From Caballeronia choica (lineage in GTDB: Bacteria; Pseudomonadota; Gammaproteobacteria; Burkholderiales; Burkholderiaceae): 64,000 bases of DNA. Below the pieces are notes generated by a model. That model ran no database searches. It saw nothing but the letters and a program-made list of their open reading frames with translations, and had not been told where the DNA came from. Every line of letters begins with the position of its first letter. The stretch's first letter is position 1. A program made the position numbers and the translations under genes. The DNA lies in the NCBI RefSeq assembly GCF_001544535.1, contig NZ_FCON02000008.1:62001-126000 (forward strand), written 5' to 3'. This document shows positions 28,570 to 38,478 of this stretch, one piece after another.

Positions 28570-29172
28570 ATGGCGCGCCCTGCCCGCCTCACTTCGCTCC
28601 TGCCGCTGGTCGCGATGGCGGCGCTCGCCGGCGTCACCTACTGGCTGTTGCAGGCCACGTTGCCGTCGGCGCCCGTCGCACCCGAGCAACCGAAACGGCA
28701 CACCGCCGACTATTTCGCCGAGAACTTCTCCGTTTCCGAACTCGATACCACCGGCACGACGCAGTACCGCCTGACGGCGAAGTCGATGGTCCACTACGAG
28801 GACGACGAGAACAGCGACCTCACGCTTCCCGCGATGCGCATGTTCCAGCCGCAGAAGCCGCAGGTCACCGGGACGAGCGAGCGCGGGACGGTGAACGGCG
28901 ATGTCTCGATCGTCGATCTATACGACAACGCGCGCATCCTGCGGGCCGCGGGCTTCGGCGATCCGCAGATGCAGGCCGATTCCGAGCATTTCCGGATCCT
29001 CGTGAACGACGATGTCATCGAAACGGAAAAGCCGGTTAAACTTCAGCGCGGTCCGTCCGTGATGACGGCCAACGGCATGAACTACAACAACGTGACCCGG
29101 GAAATGAAGCTCTTTGGTAACGTGCGCGGCGCGATCGCCTCGTCCGATATCAACGGCGGCTCTTCCAAATAA
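28570..29172 (+). CDS. lptC: LPS export component LptC
   Basis: A 200-residue bitopic inner-membrane protein. One N-terminal helix (about 8-30) anchors a periplasmic beta-jellyroll that receives LPS from LptB2FG and passes it to LptA. Family features include ADYFAENFSVSELDTTG near residue 47 and DVIETEKPVKLQRGP towards the end. It starts two bases after kdsC and precedes lptA, the standard order. Confidence 0.93.
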   Translation: MARPARLTSLLPLVAMAALAGVTYWLLQATLPSAPVAPEQPKRHTADYFAENFSVSELDTTGTTQYRLTAKSMVHYEDDENSDLTLPAMRMFQPQKPQVTGTSERGTVNGDVSIVDLYDNARILRAAGFGDPQMQADSEHFRILVNDDVIETEKPVKLQRGPSVMTANGMNYNNVTREMKLFGNVRGAIASSDINGGSSK

Positions 29173-29202
29173 TCCCGGTAATCCCATCCCAAGTGTGACT
29201 GC

Positions 29203-29892
29203 ATGAACGAAACGTTCCCTCGTCCCGATTCCGGCTGTCTGTGCAGAGCGCATTCGCGCCGCGTCGCACGCGCCGTGCAACTCGGGCTCGCGGCCGCACT
29301 CGTCGCGCTGCCGCTCGCGGGCTTCGCCCCGGCAGCGCACGCGGAACGCGCCGACCGCGACAAGCCGCTCAATATCGAAGCGGACAACATGTCCTACGAC
29401 GACCTGAAGCAGAAGAACATCTTCATCGGCCACGTCGTCGCGACCAAAGGCACGATCATCATCAGGGCCGATCGCGTCGAAGTGACCCAGGACCCGCAGG
29501 GCTATCAGTACGCGACCGGCACGTCGACGGGCAAGAACCTGTCGTATTTCCGCCAGAAGCGCGATGGCGTCGACGAATACATCGAAGGCAATGCGGTGCG
29601 CATCGACTACGACGGCAAGCAGGACCTCACCACGCTTACGACGCGCGCGGTCGTGCGCCGCCTCGTGGGCCTGACGAAGATCCAGGACGAAGTGCACGGC
29701 AGCGTCATCACCTATGACGGCCAGAAGGACTTCTACACCGCGAAGGCCGGCGCGGACGTCGCCGGGCCGGGCAACCCGACCGGCCGCGTGCGCGCGATGC
29801 TGTCGCCGCGCAACGGCAACGCCGCGCCGCTCAACGGCGGCTCGGCCACCCTGGTCCCGTCCACCACCATTCAAGGAACGCCGCAGCAGTGA
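29203..29892 (+). CDS. lptA: LPS transport periplasmic protein LptA
   Basis: A 229-residue periplasmic bridge protein. A signal sequence ends near PAAHA (about 46). The OstA/LptA domain begins with [22 protein letters not shown] and continues to about residue 190, with a low-complexity tail. It links LptC to LptD across the periplasm. Its stop overlaps the proposed GTG start of lptB in GTGA. Confidence 0.95.
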   Translation: MNETFPRPDSGCLCRAHSRRVARAVQLGLAAALVALPLAGFAPAAHAERADRDKPLNIEADNMSYDDLKQKNIFIGHVVATKGTIIIRADRVEVTQDPQGYQYATGTSTGKNLSYFRQKRDGVDEYIEGNAVRIDYDGKQDLTTLTTRAVVRRLVGLTKIQDEVHGSVITYDGQKDFYTAKAGADVAGPGNPTGRVRAMLSPRNGNAAPLNGGSATLVPSTTIQGTPQQ

Positions 29893-30671
29893 ACTCACCC
29901 GCCATGCCCCACCGAAAGCCGGCCGGTGAAACGAGCTCGCTCGCCGTCCGCAATCTGAAGAAGCGCTACGGCTCGCGCACGGTCGTGAAGGACGTGTCGC
30001 TCGACGTGAAGAGCGGCGAAGTCGTCGGGCTGCTCGGTCCGAACGGCGCGGGCAAGACGACGTCGTTCTACATGATCGTCGGCCTCGTGCCGCTCGATGC
30101 CGGCGAAATCGCCCTCGACGGGACCTCGATCAGCCTGCTGCCGATCCACCAGCGCGCGACACTCGGGCTGTCGTACCTGCCGCAGGAAGCGTCGGTATTC
30201 CGCAAGCTCACGGTCGAGCAGAACATCCGCGCCGTGCTGGAACTGCAAACGAGCGAGTCCGGCAAGCGGCTTTCAAAAGACGCCATCACCGAGCGCGCCG
30301 AAGCGCTGCTCGACGAACTCCAGATCGCTCACTTGAGGGAAAACCCGGCGCTGTCGCTGTCGGGCGGCGAGCGACGGCGCGTCGAAATCGCCCGCGCGCT
30401 CGCGACCAATCCGGCCTTCATCCTGCTCGACGAGCCGTTTGCGGGGGTCGATCCGATCGCGGTGCTGGAAATCCAGAAAATCGTGAAGTTTTTGAAGCAG
30501 CGCAACATTGGCGTGCTGATCACGGACCACAACGTGCGCGAGACACTCGGCATCTGCGATCATGCTTACATCATCAGCGACGGCAGCGTGCTCGCGGCGG
30601 GCGCACCGGGCGAGATCATCGAGAACGAGAGCGTTCGCCGCGTCTATCTCGGCGAGCACTTCCGCATGTGA
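29889..30671 (+). CDS. lptB: LPS export ABC ATPase LptB
   Basis: A 260-residue cytosolic ATPase driving LPS extraction with LptF and LptG (encoded elsewhere). Walker A is [11 protein letters not shown]-loop [13 protein letters not shown], signature [15 protein letters not shown], Walker [14 protein letters not shown], and the switch His is in [10 protein letters not shown]. The GTG at 29889 overlaps the lptA stop by four bases; an ATG at 29904 is the alternative start. A terminator follows about 60 nt downstream. Confidence 0.96.
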   Translation: MNSPAMPHRKPAGETSSLAVRNLKKRYGSRTVVKDVSLDVKSGEVVGLLGPNGAGKTTSFYMIVGLVPLDAGEIALDGTSISLLPIHQRATLGLSYLPQEASVFRKLTVEQNIRAVLELQTSESGKRLSKDAITERAEALLDELQIAHLRENPALSLSGGERRRVEIARALATNPAFILLDEPFAGVDPIAVLEIQKIVKFLKQRNIGVLITDHNVRETLGICDHAYIISDGSVLAAGAPGEIIENESVRRVYLGEHFRM

Positions 30672-30732
30672 CCGGTTCGGCGCGGGCGCCACTTTTATAC
30701 TGCGCTGCGACATGCCGGAGCTGCAATTCTTA

Positions 30733-30755
30733 CGTGCCGCCCGCGAGGCGGCACG
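30733..30755 (+). terminator. Terminator after lptB
   Basis: A 9-bp stem (CGTGCCGCC and complement) with a 5-nt loop, followed by ACTGTTTTTG. It separates the kds-lpt unit from rpoN. Confidence 0.75.
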
Positions 30756-30803
30756 ACTGTTTTTGTGAATCCCCGCGAGGTTTCGCGCGCGTGGCAAACT
30801 CTC

Positions 30804-30809
30804 TACAAT
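30804..30809 (+). promoter_or_regulatory. Possible -10 of rpoN
   Basis: TACAAT lies 17 nt upstream of the rpoN ATG, just after the lptB terminator. The -35 is poor, so confidence is low. Confidence 0.35.
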
Positions 30810-30825
30810 GAAATAAAACTTTGCC

Positions 30826-32343
30826 ATGAAAGCCAGCCTCCAACTCCGCCTATCGCAGCATCTTGCGTTGACCCCGCAACTGCAGCAGTCCATCCGGCTG
30901 CTGCAGTTGTCTACGCTCGAACTGCAACAAGAGGTCGCGATGGCGGTCGCGCAGAATCCGCTCCTCGAAAACGAGGACGACTGGATCGCCAGTCCGCTGC
31001 GCGTCGCCGCCGACGGTTCGCTCATCACGTCGGCGAATACATCCAGCGCGCCGCCCGAGCCGTTGATGAACAACGGCTCGACAAGCAGCACATCCACCAC
31101 CGAGCGTTCGGAAAGCGGCGAGCCGCAGGGCGTCGACGAATACAACGGCCTCGGCGCGGACGGCGGCGCGGATTCGAACTCATGGAATCTGGAAGACTAC
31201 GGCCGCTCGAACACCGGTTCCGACGACGACGATCTCCCGCCGCTGCAAATCCACGAATCGACCACCACCCTTCGCGACCACCTGACCGCGCAGTTGCGCA
31301 TGACCCAGGCGAATCAACGCGACCGCGCGCTGATCACGTTCCTGATCGAATCGCTCGACGAGGACGGCTATCTCACGTCGTCGCTGGAGGAAGTGCAGGC
31401 CGATTTGCCCGAGGAACTCGAAGTCGATGTCGATGAACTGAGCGCCGCGCTGGCGTTGCTGCAGAGCTTCGATCCGCCGGGCGTCGGCGGGCGTTCGGCA
31501 TCGGAATGTCTGAAGCTGCAGTTGCTGCGGCTCGATGGATCGCCGACCCGCACGCTCGCGCTCGACATCGTCACGCATCACCTGGAACTGCTCGCGGCAC
31601 GCGATTTCACGCGTTTGCGCAAACAGCTCAAGGCCAGCGACGACGCCCTGCGCGACGCGCACGCGCTGATCAAGTCGCTGGAGCCGTTCCCGGGCGCCGC
31701 GTATGGCAAGAGCGAGGCGGACTACGTCGTCCCGGACATTCTCGTGCGCAAGAGCGCCGGCGGATGGACCGCGGAACTGAATCCGGAGATCGTCCCGCGT
31801 CTTCGGATCAATCATCTCTACGCGAACATTCTTCGCAACAACCGTGGCGATCCGGGCAGCGGATCGCTGCGTCAGCAGCTTCAGGAGGCGCGCTGGCTGA
31901 TCAAGAATATTCAGCAGAGGTTTGAGACGATTCTGCGTGTTGCGCAGGCAATTGTGGAGCGCCAGAAGAACTTTTTCGCACATGGCGAAATTGCCATGCG
32001 GCCCTTGGTTTTGCGGGAGATTGCTGATACGCTGGGTTTACACGAGTCGACGGTTTCACGTGTGACGACCGGCAAGTACATGCTCACCCCGTTCGGGACG
32101 CTTGAATTTAAGTACTTCTTTGGATCGCACGTTTCGACTGACACAGGAGGCGCGGCATCGTCAACGGCGATCCGGGCCCTCATCAAGCAACTGATAGGAG
32201 CGGAAGACCCCAAAACTCCTCTTTCAGACAGCCGCATCGCCGAACTGCTGGCAGAACAGGGCTTCGTGGTCGCGCGGCGTACCGTCGCGAAGTATCGCGA
32301 AGCGCTGAAGATCCCCGCAGTGAATCTGCGCAAGTCTCTATGA
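30826..32343 (+). CDS. rpoN: RNA polymerase sigma-54 factor
   Basis: A 505-residue sigma factor for enhancer-dependent promoters. Region I is the glutamine/leucine-rich start [21 protein letters not shown]; an acidic, serine-rich region II spans about 50-140; the core-binding domain follows; the C-terminal RpoN box is [12 protein letters not shown]. Length is normal. From about 31,900 the codons shift to types rare in the flanking genes (AGG, TTA, ATA, GGA). Its neighbours hpf and ptsN form the usual rpoN cluster. Confidence 0.98.
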   Translation: MKASLQLRLSQHLALTPQLQQSIRLLQLSTLELQQEVAMAVAQNPLLENEDDWIASPLRVAADGSLITSANTSSAPPEPLMNNGSTSSTSTTERSESGEPQGVDEYNGLGADGGADSNSWNLEDYGRSNTGSDDDDLPPLQIHESTTTLRDHLTAQLRMTQANQRDRALITFLIESLDEDGYLTSSLEEVQADLPEELEVDVDELSAALALLQSFDPPGVGGRSASECLKLQLLRLDGSPTRTLALDIVTHHLELLAARDFTRLRKQLKASDDALRDAHALIKSLEPFPGAAYGKSEADYVVPDILVRKSAGGWTAELNPEIVPRLRINHLYANILRNNRGDPGSGSLRQQLQEARWLIKNIQQRFETILRVAQAIVERQKNFFAHGEIAMRPLVLREIADTLGLHESTVSRVTTGKYMLTPFGTLEFKYFFGSHVSTDTGGAASSTAIRALIKQLIGAEDPKTPLSDSRIAELLAEQGFVVARRTVAKYREALKIPAVNLRKSL

Positions 32344-32355
32344 CCCGTCTCTGTA

Positions 32356-32378
32356 GCCCGTTGCATTTCGCAGCGGGC
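32356..32378 (+). terminator. Hairpin after rpoN
   Basis: A 9-bp stem (GCCCGTTGC with GCAGCGGGC, one wobble pair) and a 5-nt loop, 12 nt past the rpoN stop. The following CTTTACC is a weak T-tract, so readthrough into hpf is likely. Confidence 0.45.
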
Positions 32379-32528
32379 CTTTACCGGCCGCATCGCGGGA
32401 AGCGCGGACGAGCCGGCCGATGCGACCCGTTTTTCACGTACGCCCGGACGGCGTAGCAACGGGACGCAGAGCCGACCGGTATCAGCCGCGTTGCCGCGCT
32501 TCTACGGCCACTAGCTTGGAGAGCAACT

Positions 32529-32888
32529 ATGAATCTGAAGATCAGTGGACACCACCTCGAATTGACGCCCGCGTTGCGCGAGTATGTGATCACCAAACTC
32601 GACAGGGTGCTCCGTCATTTCGATCAAGTGATCGACGGCAATGTGGTCCTCTCGGTCGACAATCATAGAGAAAAGGACAAGCGTCAGAAGGTCGAAATCA
32701 ACTTGCATCTAAAGGGCAAAGACATTTTCATCGAGAGTTGTGACGTTGATATGTACGCGGCGATCGATTTGATGGTGGACAAGCTGGATCGGCAGGTCAT
32801 CAAGCACAAGGACAAGATCCAGGGCCATGCCCACGATGCAATGAAGTACCGCGCCGAAACGCAGGAACTGGAAGCACCGTCGCCGTGA
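32529..32888 (+). CDS. hpf: Ribosome hibernation promoting factor, short form
   Basis: A 119-residue HPF/YfiA-family protein that binds the 30S decoding region in stationary phase. The single domain runs from [20 protein letters not shown] to [14 protein letters not shown]; it lacks the long-form dimerisation domain. A GGAG lies about 7 nt before the ATG. Its place between rpoN and ptsN is conserved in proteobacteria. A strong terminator lies 115 nt downstream. Confidence 0.97.
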   Translation: MNLKISGHHLELTPALREYVITKLDRVLRHFDQVIDGNVVLSVDNHREKDKRQKVEINLHLKGKDIFIESCDVDMYAAIDLMVDKLDRQVIKHKDKIQGHAHDAMKYRAETQELEAPSP

Positions 32889-33002
32889 ACTGACCCGGTC
32901 TGGCGTTCGGCTGATTTGTCAGCTTCGCCCTGGCGACAGCGGTGATTCGAGGAATCACTCGAAATTCGCGAACCGGCCGCGACAAGGTGCAAGCCCGGCA
33001 CG

Positions 33003-33024
33003 AGCCGCCTGAATTCAGGCGGCT
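33003..33024 (+). terminator. Strong intrinsic terminator after hpf
   Basis: A perfect 22-nt palindrome (arm AGCCGCCTGAA) followed by six T at 33024-33029. Confidence 0.95.
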
Positions 33025-33130
33025 TTTTTGTTGCAAATTGGATTCAAGTCGTTGATTTAGAGATAGTTTGGCAGCCGCAGATTGTTGCGGAAACCGATGT
33101 CGCGCTGCACCATCGCCGGTTGCGCTGTCA

Positions 33131-33136
33131 TATAAT
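33131..33136 (+). promoter_or_regulatory. Consensus -10 upstream of ptsN
   Basis: An exact TATAAT lies about 129 nt before the ptsN ATG, after the hpf terminator. No good -35 is visible at 16-18 nt. It likely starts a ptsN-hprK-rapZ transcript with a leader of about 120 nt. Confidence 0.5.
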
Positions 33137-33264
33137 GAACCGGTTATTATCGAATTCCACATCGGACTGCGCCGGTGGGCGCGTTCCCTTCCAACATCGC
33201 CGTGAGCGCTTTTCGACCAGTCGCCACGATGAGGAGAATTCAGGCCACGCATCAGCCTGCCAAC

Positions 33265-33720
33265 ATGAATCGTTTAGCCAAATTTCTTCCCCTCGAAAAC
33301 GTCGTGCTCGGACTGACCGTCACCAGCAAGAAGCGCGTATTCGAGCAAGCGGGCCTGATCTTCGAGAACCAGAACGGCATCGCCCGCAGCACCGTCACCG
33401 ACAATCTTTTCGCGCGCGAGCGCCTCGGCTCGACCGGTCTCGGCGAAGGCGTCGCCATTCCTCACGGACGCATCAAGGGTCTGAAGCAGCCGCTCGCCGC
33501 CTTCGTGCGACTCGCGGAGCCGATCGCGTTCGAATCGCCGGACGGCCAGCCCGTTTCGCTGCTCATCTTCCTGCTCGTGCCCGAGCAGGCAACCCAGCAG
33601 CATCTCGAAATTCTGTCGGAGATCGCCCAGTTGCTGTCCGACACCCAGGCGCGCGAGCGCCTGAACAAAGAAGAGAATCGTGAAGCGCTTTATCAGGTGC
33701 TCACACAGTGGCAGCCGTAA
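33265..33720 (+). CDS. ptsN: PTS-Ntr EIIA component
   Basis: A 151-residue EIIA-type phosphocarrier of the nitrogen PTS, which signals rather than transports. The phosphohistidine is in GVAIPHGRIKG. The start MNRLAKFLPLENVV matches Burkholderiaceae PtsN; ATGs at 33175 and 33229 would add an atypical tail. Directly followed by hprK and rapZ, linking carbon/nitrogen signalling, HPr modification and cell-envelope amino-sugar control. Confidence 0.96.
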   Translation: MNRLAKFLPLENVVLGLTVTSKKRVFEQAGLIFENQNGIARSTVTDNLFARERLGSTGLGEGVAIPHGRIKGLKQPLAAFVRLAEPIAFESPDGQPVSLLIFLLVPEQATQQHLEILSEIAQLLSDTQARERLNKEENREALYQVLTQWQP

Positions 33721-33885
33721 AACTAGTTCGAGAAGCACACATGGCGTGAACGGGTGGCCGGCCGCCTGCTCGCAAGGCACGTGCTTCTGGGGCACAATCG
33801 GTTCGATGGAGCGGAACGCGATGGGCTCGGGCGCCGGGCCCGCAAACCCCAGTCCGCTCCCGGCTTCCAACGGAGTTCCGGTCTC

Positions 33886-34854
33886 ATGGATACGTCCAGC
33901 ATCAACGCCCAAAGCATTTTCGACGATAACGCAGCCGCGCTGAAACTCAGCTGGCTCACGGGTCACGAAGGCTGGGAACGCGGTTTTTCGACCGAGACAG
34001 TCGCGAACGCGACATCGAGTGCCGATCTCGTCGGCCACTTGAACCTGATTCACCCGAACCGTATCCAGGTTCTCGGCGACGCCGAGATCAACTACTACCA
34101 GCGCCAATCCGACGAAGACCGTTCGCGCAACATGGCCGAACTGATCGCGCTCGAGCCGCCGTTTCTCGTGGTGGCCGGCGAAGTCGGCGCGCCGCCGGAA
34201 CTCGTCCTGCGCTGCACGCGCTCGTCCACGCCGCTCTTCACCACGCGCATGTCGGCGGCGGCTGTGATCGACAGTCTGCGGCTCTACATGTCGCGCATCC
34301 TGGCGCCGCGCGCCACGCTGCACGGCGTGTTCCTCGACATCCTCGGCATGGGCGTGCTGCTCACCGGCGACTCCGGCCTCGGCAAAAGTGAACTCGGACT
34401 GGAACTGATCAGCCGCGGCCACGGGCTGGTGGCCGACGACGCCGTCGATTTCGTGCGCCTCGGTCCGGATTTCGTCGAAGGGCGCTGCCCGCCGCTTCTG
34501 CAGAACCTGCTGGAAGTGCGCGGCCTGGGGCTGCTGGACATCAAGACGATCTTCGGTGAAACCGCCGTACGGCGGAAGATGAAGCTGAAGCTGATCGTGC
34601 AGCTCGTGCGCCGGCCCGATGGCGAATTCCAGCGGCTGCCGCTCGAAAGCCAGACCGTCGACGTGCTCGGCCTGCCGATCAGCAAGGTCACGATCCAGGT
34701 CGCGGCCGGCCGAAATCTCGCGGTGCTGGTCGAGGCCGCGGTGCGCAACACGATCCTGCAACTGCGCGGGATCGATACGTTGCGGGACTTCATGGATCGT
34801 CAACGGCTTGCGATGCAGGACCCCGACAGCCAGTTTCCCGGCAAGCTGATCTGA
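33886..34854 (+). CDS. hprK: HPr kinase/phosphorylase
   Basis: A 322-residue bifunctional enzyme acting on Ser of HPr. The Walker A loop is [13 protein letters not shown] (about 158), followed by [14 protein letters not shown], and the family signature near 205 is [15 protein letters not shown]. The N-terminal domain (1-130) is the usual MurF-like part. ATG at 33886 follows CGGAG. It lies 165 nt after ptsN and 75 nt before rapZ. Confidence 0.97.
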   Translation: MDTSSINAQSIFDDNAAALKLSWLTGHEGWERGFSTETVANATSSADLVGHLNLIHPNRIQVLGDAEINYYQRQSDEDRSRNMAELIALEPPFLVVAGEVGAPPELVLRCTRSSTPLFTTRMSAAAVIDSLRLYMSRILAPRATLHGVFLDILGMGVLLTGDSGLGKSELGLELISRGHGLVADDAVDFVRLGPDFVEGRCPPLLQNLLEVRGLGLLDIKTIFGETAVRRKMKLKLIVQLVRRPDGEFQRLPLESQTVDVLGLPISKVTIQVAAGRNLAVLVEAAVRNTILQLRGIDTLRDFMDRQRLAMQDPDSQFPGKLI

Positions 34855-34929
34855 CCGTCACGCGCGCGGCTCTGCGGCAAATCCGCGCACAATTGCAGGT
34901 GCTAAGATAAAGCGAACGAGTCGAATTCC

Positions 34930-35826
34930 ATGCGCATCATCCTGATCACCGGCATTTCCGGTTCCGGCAAGTCCGTCGCGCTGAACGCGCTCGAAGACGG
35001 CGGCTACTACTGCGTCGACAACCTGCCGCCGCGCTTCCTGCCGGAACTCGCCGCGTATCTCGCAAGCGAAGGCCAGGCGCAACTCGCGGTCGCGATCGAT
35101 GCGCGCTCGAGCGCGTCGCTCGACGAAGTCCCGGCGATCATCCACGACCTTTCGAGCGCCCACGACCTGCGCGTGCTGTTCCTCAACGCGAGCACGCAGT
35201 CGCTGATCCAGCGCTTTTCGGAGACGCGCCGCCGCCATCCGCTGTCGGGCTCGCCCGTGCACGACGCGGACGTCGGCCTTCTCACGTCGCTCGCCGAAGC
35301 CATCGAGCAGGAACGAGAACTGGTCGCGGGCCTCGCCGAATTCGGCCATCAGATCGACACCAGCAACCTGCGCGCGAACGTCTTGCGCGCCTGGGTGAAG
35401 AGCTTCATCGAACAGGAGTCGGCGGGGCTCACGCTGATGTTCGAGTCGTTCGGATTCAAGCGCGGCGTGCCGCTCGACGCCGATTTCGTCTTCGACGTCC
35501 GCACGCTGCCGAATCCGTATTACGACCGCGAACTGCGCCCGCTGACGGGACTCGACCAGCCGGTCATCGAATTCCTGTCGGCGCAGCCGATGGTGCATCA
35601 GATGATCGACGACGTCGGCACCTTCATCGCCAAGTGGCTGCCGCAATTTCGCGACGACAACCGTAGCTATTTGACCGTCGCGATCGGCTGCACGGGCGGC
35701 CAGCATCGGTCGGTATTCATCGCCCAGGCGCTCGCCGCGCGCTTCGGCGACCAGGCAAATGTGATCGTGCGGCATCGCGACGCGCCCATCGCTTTCGATG
35801 GCAACGCGGCGCACATGCCAACCTGA
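34930..35826 (+). CDS. rapZ: RNase adapter protein RapZ
   Basis: A 298-residue protein. The N-terminal nucleotide-binding fold has [16 protein letters not shown]; the C-terminal domain has [17 protein letters not shown], typical of RapZ/YvcJ. In E. coli RapZ directs RNase E to the sRNA GlmZ and so controls glmS; whether GlmZ-like sRNAs exist here is unknown. A TAAGAT -10-like element lies about 20 nt upstream. Follows ptsN and hprK in the expected order. Confidence 0.96.
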   Translation: MRIILITGISGSGKSVALNALEDGGYYCVDNLPPRFLPELAAYLASEGQAQLAVAIDARSSASLDEVPAIIHDLSSAHDLRVLFLNASTQSLIQRFSETRRRHPLSGSPVHDADVGLLTSLAEAIEQERELVAGLAEFGHQIDTSNLRANVLRAWVKSFIEQESAGLTLMFESFGFKRGVPLDADFVFDVRTLPNPYYDRELRPLTGLDQPVIEFLSAQPMVHQMIDDVGTFIAKWLPQFRDDNRSYLTVAIGCTGGQHRSVFIAQALAARFGDQANVIVRHRDAPIAFDGNAAHMPT

Positions 35827-35863
35827 TCGCCGCGCCGGGCGGTCAAAACTGGAGGCGCGCGAT

Positions 35864-36496
35864 ATGTCTGCCAATCCCGTCATCGCCGACTTGCCGCTGT
35901 TTCCGCTGCACACCGTGCTGTTTCCCGGCGGCCTGCTGCCGCTCAAGATTTTCGAAGCGCGCTATCTCGACATGGCGCGCGAGTGCCTGCGCGAAAAAAC
36001 GCCGTTCGGCGTTTGTCTTCTGAAAAGCGGTCACGAGATTGCATCGCCGGGCGATCCGTCGGTGCCGGAGAGCGTCGGGTGTCTGGCCGAGATCACCGAA
36101 TGCGATGTCGATACGTATGGTCTCCTGCTCGTGCAGGCGCGCGGAACCGAGCGCTTCCGGCTGCTTTCGCATCGCGTCGAGCCGAGCAACCTGCTCGTCG
36201 GGATGGCGGAAACCATCGGCGAGGATCAGCCGCTGCAGGGCGTCGAGGCGCTCGCGAAGTTCGGCGCATGCGCTGAGGTGCTGGAGCGCATCATCGATAC
36301 GATCAAGGCGCGCGACCCGCAGAACCTTCCGTTTGCCGAACCGTTTCTCTTCGACGACCCGTCGTGGGTGTCCAACCGTCTGTCCGAAATCTTGCCGATT
36401 CCGATGCGCGCGCGGCAAAAGCTGATGGAACTCGACGATGCGGCAGCCCGCATCGATGTCGTGCATCACTATATGCAGCACCATCAACTGCTTTAG
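35864..36496 (+). CDS. LON-peptidase substrate-binding-domain protein
   Basis: A 210-residue stand-alone LON N-terminal domain (PLFPLHTVLFPGGLLPLKIFE, then ARGTERFRLL) without the ATPase or protease parts. Stand-alone forms are widespread and their role is not settled. GGAGG lies 8-9 nt before the ATG. Its TAG stop overlaps the TAA stop of convergent mutY by three to four bases (36493-36496). Confidence 0.92.
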   Translation: MSANPVIADLPLFPLHTVLFPGGLLPLKIFEARYLDMARECLREKTPFGVCLLKSGHEIASPGDPSVPESVGCLAEITECDVDTYGLLLVQARGTERFRLLSHRVEPSNLLVGMAETIGEDQPLQGVEALAKFGACAEVLERIIDTIKARDPQNLPFAEPFLFDDPSWVSNRLSEILPIPMRARQKLMELDDAAARIDVVHHYMQHHQLL

Positions 36497-37554
36497 ATCA
36501 GCGAGCCCTGCAGCGCGCCCAGGAGTTTCCGCACCGGCGCGGGAAGCCCGAACGAATCGATGTCGGCGAGGGGAACCCAGGCGGTTTCGGCGTCCGCGGC
36601 CTGGGCGTGCGAACCGCGCGACACGGCGAGACGCGGTTCGATATCCAGCTTGAAATGCGTGAACGTGTGCGTAAACGGCGCGAGCCGCTGCAGTTGCTCC
36701 GCACCGCCAAAACTGTGCGCGACGGCCGCGAGCGCATCTTCATCGGCGGCTTCCGGCAAGCTCCAGAGTCCGCCCCAGATCCCCGTCGGCGGACGTTTTT
36801 CGAGCAGGACCGCATCGCCGGCGGTCAGCACCAGCATCCATGTCTTCTTCGTCGGCACCGTCTTTTTCGGCCGTGCCGCCGGCAGTGCGCGCTGTCTTCC
36901 GGTGACGTTCGCCACGCAATCCGCCGCGAACGGACAGCGCCCGCAGTCGGGCTTGCCGCGCACGCAAAGCGTCGCGCCGAGGTCCATCAAGCCCTGCGTG
37001 TAGGCGGTGACGTCGTCTTCATGGGCAGCGTCCGGCAGGAGCGATTCCGCCAGTGTCCACAGCGCGGTTTCCACGCGCTTTTCGCCCGGAAAACCGTCTA
37101 CGCCGAACACGCGCGCGAGCACGCGCTTGACGTTGCCGTCGAGGATCGTCGCCCGCGCGCCGAATGCAAACGACGCGATCGCCGCCGCCGTCGAGCGGCC
37201 GATGCCCGGCAATTGCGCGAGTTCATCGACCGTTCGCGGAAAATGACCGCCGTACCCCGCCGATACGACCTGCGCGCAGCGATGCAGGTTGCGCGCGCGC
37301 GAGTAATAGCCGAGGCCGGCCCAGAGCGTCATGACGTCGTCGAGCGGCGCGGCGGCGAGTGCGTTCACGTCGGGAAAGCGCGCGAGAAAACGCGCGTAGT
37401 ACGGAATCACCGTCGACACCTGCGTCTGCTGCAGCATGATTTCCGACAGCCAGATCCAGTACGGATCGCGCGTGTTCTGCCACGGCAGGTCGTGCCGGCC
37501 GTGGACGCGTTGCCACGCGATCAGGCGCGTGGAGAAATCGGCGAGTGCGAGCAT
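36493..37554 (-). CDS. mutY: A/G-specific adenine DNA glycosylase
   Basis: A 353-residue repair enzyme removing A mispaired with 8-oxoG. Catalytic Glu is in WIWLSEIMLQQTQV; the HhH motif is LPGIGRSTAAAIASFAFG with the catalytic Asp in ILDGNVKRV. Four cysteines of the 4Fe-4S cluster lie in CVRGKPDCGRCPFAADC. The C-terminal domain (about 230-350) is the NUDIX-like 8-oxoG reader. ATG at 37554 fits family starts but has no clear ribosome-binding site. It follows mutM by 8 nt, so both arms of the GO repair system are co-transcribed. Confidence 0.96.
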   Translation of the reverse strand: MLALADFSTRLIAWQRVHGRHDLPWQNTRDPYWIWLSEIMLQQTQVSTVIPYYARFLARFPDVNALAAAPLDDVMTLWAGLGYYSRARNLHRCAQVVSAGYGGHFPRTVDELAQLPGIGRSTAAAIASFAFGARATILDGNVKRVLARVFGVDGFPGEKRVETALWTLAESLLPDAAHEDDVTAYTQGLMDLGATLCVRGKPDCGRCPFAADCVANVTGRQRALPAARPKKTVPTKKTWMLVLTAGDAVLLEKRPPTGIWGGLWSLPEAADEDALAAVAHSFGGAEQLQRLAPFTHTFTHFKLDIEPRLAVSRGSHAQAADAETAWVPLADIDSFGLPAPVRKLLGALQGSLI

Positions 37555-37562
37555 CGGAGAAA

Positions 37563-38393
37563 TTAGCGTTGGCAGCGCGGACAGAAATACGTCGAACGCT
37601 GTCCCTGGACGATTTGTTTGATCGCCGTGCCGCACACGTGGCACGGCAGGCCCGCGCGATCATAGACGAAATAGTCGAGCTGGAAGTAGCCCGACTTGCC
37701 GTCGCTGCCGACGAAATCGCGCAACGTGCTGCCGCCCTTTTCGATCGCCGCCGCGAGCGTGGTGCGCACGGCGTCCGCCAGCAGGTCGTAGCGCACGAGC
37801 GAGACGCGGCCCGCGGCGGTGGTCGGCCGGATGCCCGCGCGAAACAGGCTCTCCGACGCATAGATATTCCCCACGCCCACGACGATCTCGCCCGCAAGCA
37901 GCGCCTGCTTCACCGAGACCTTGCGCCCGCGCGTCTTGCGAAACAGCAGCGCGCCCGAGAACTCCGGCGTGAACGGCTCGACGCCGAGACTCGCGAGCAG
38001 CGGATGATCGAGCACATCGCCGTCTTCGCGTGCGTGCCAGAGCACCGCTCCGAAGCGGCGCGGGTCGCGAAAACGCAGGATGAATTCGTCGAAGACGAGA
38101 TCGATGTGATCGTGCTTCGCGGCGTCGGGCGGACGCGGCACATTGCGCAATACGCGCAGCGTACCCGTCATGCCGAGATGCACGATGAGCCAGCCGTCGA
38201 CGGTTTCGAACAGCAGATACTTGCCGCGCCGCTCCACCTTCTCGATTTTCAGATGCCCGAGCGTCTTCGCCAGATTCGCCGGCACCGGCCAGCGCAGCGC
38301 GGGCGTGCGCACGTCGACGCGTTCGACGCGCCTCCCCGCCACATAAGGCTCGATGCCGCGGCGCGTGACTTCTACTTCCGGTAACTCTGGCAT
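37563..38393 (-). CDS. mutM: Formamidopyrimidine-DNA glycosylase
   Basis: A 276-residue bifunctional glycosylase/AP lyase for 8-oxoG and FaPy. The N terminus MPELPEVE supplies the catalytic Pro and Glu, the H2TH region precedes, and the zinc finger is [10 protein letters not shown]...CPRCQ at the C terminus. The start at 38393 is fixed because Pro2 must be N-terminal; longer readings are wrong. Divergent from the TPR protein across 85 nt. Confidence 0.98.
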   Translation of the reverse strand: MPELPEVEVTRRGIEPYVAGRRVERVDVRTPALRWPVPANLAKTLGHLKIEKVERRGKYLLFETVDGWLIVHLGMTGTLRVLRNVPRPPDAAKHDHIDLVFDEFILRFRDPRRFGAVLWHAREDGDVLDHPLLASLGVEPFTPEFSGALLFRKTRGRKVSVKQALLAGEIVVGVGNIYASESLFRAGIRPTTAAGRVSLVRYDLLADAVRTTLAAAIEKGGSTLRDFVGSDGKSGYFQLDYFVYDRAGLPCHVCGTAIKQIVQGQRSTYFCPRCQR

Positions 38394-38478
38394 ATTTCGA
38401 TGGTCTGCAACTTGCTGGGCGATGTGCCGGTATTGTAGCGACCGCGTTACAATCGACCGAAACATCAATCGGAATTCC

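Larger units (their letters stand above)
32889..33264. other. Intergenic region between hpf and ptsN
   Basis: About 376 nt without a gene. It has a short dyad GTGATTC-GAG-GAATCAC (32942-32958), the hpf terminator, and a promoter-like TATAAT at 33131. An AGGAG at 33231 belongs to no supported start. Confidence 0.6.

Noticed and set aside
33068-33090. Sigma-54 promoter (TTGGCA...TTGC) before ptsN
   Set aside because: GG and GC are 17 nt apart instead of about 12, so it cannot be a -24/-12 element.
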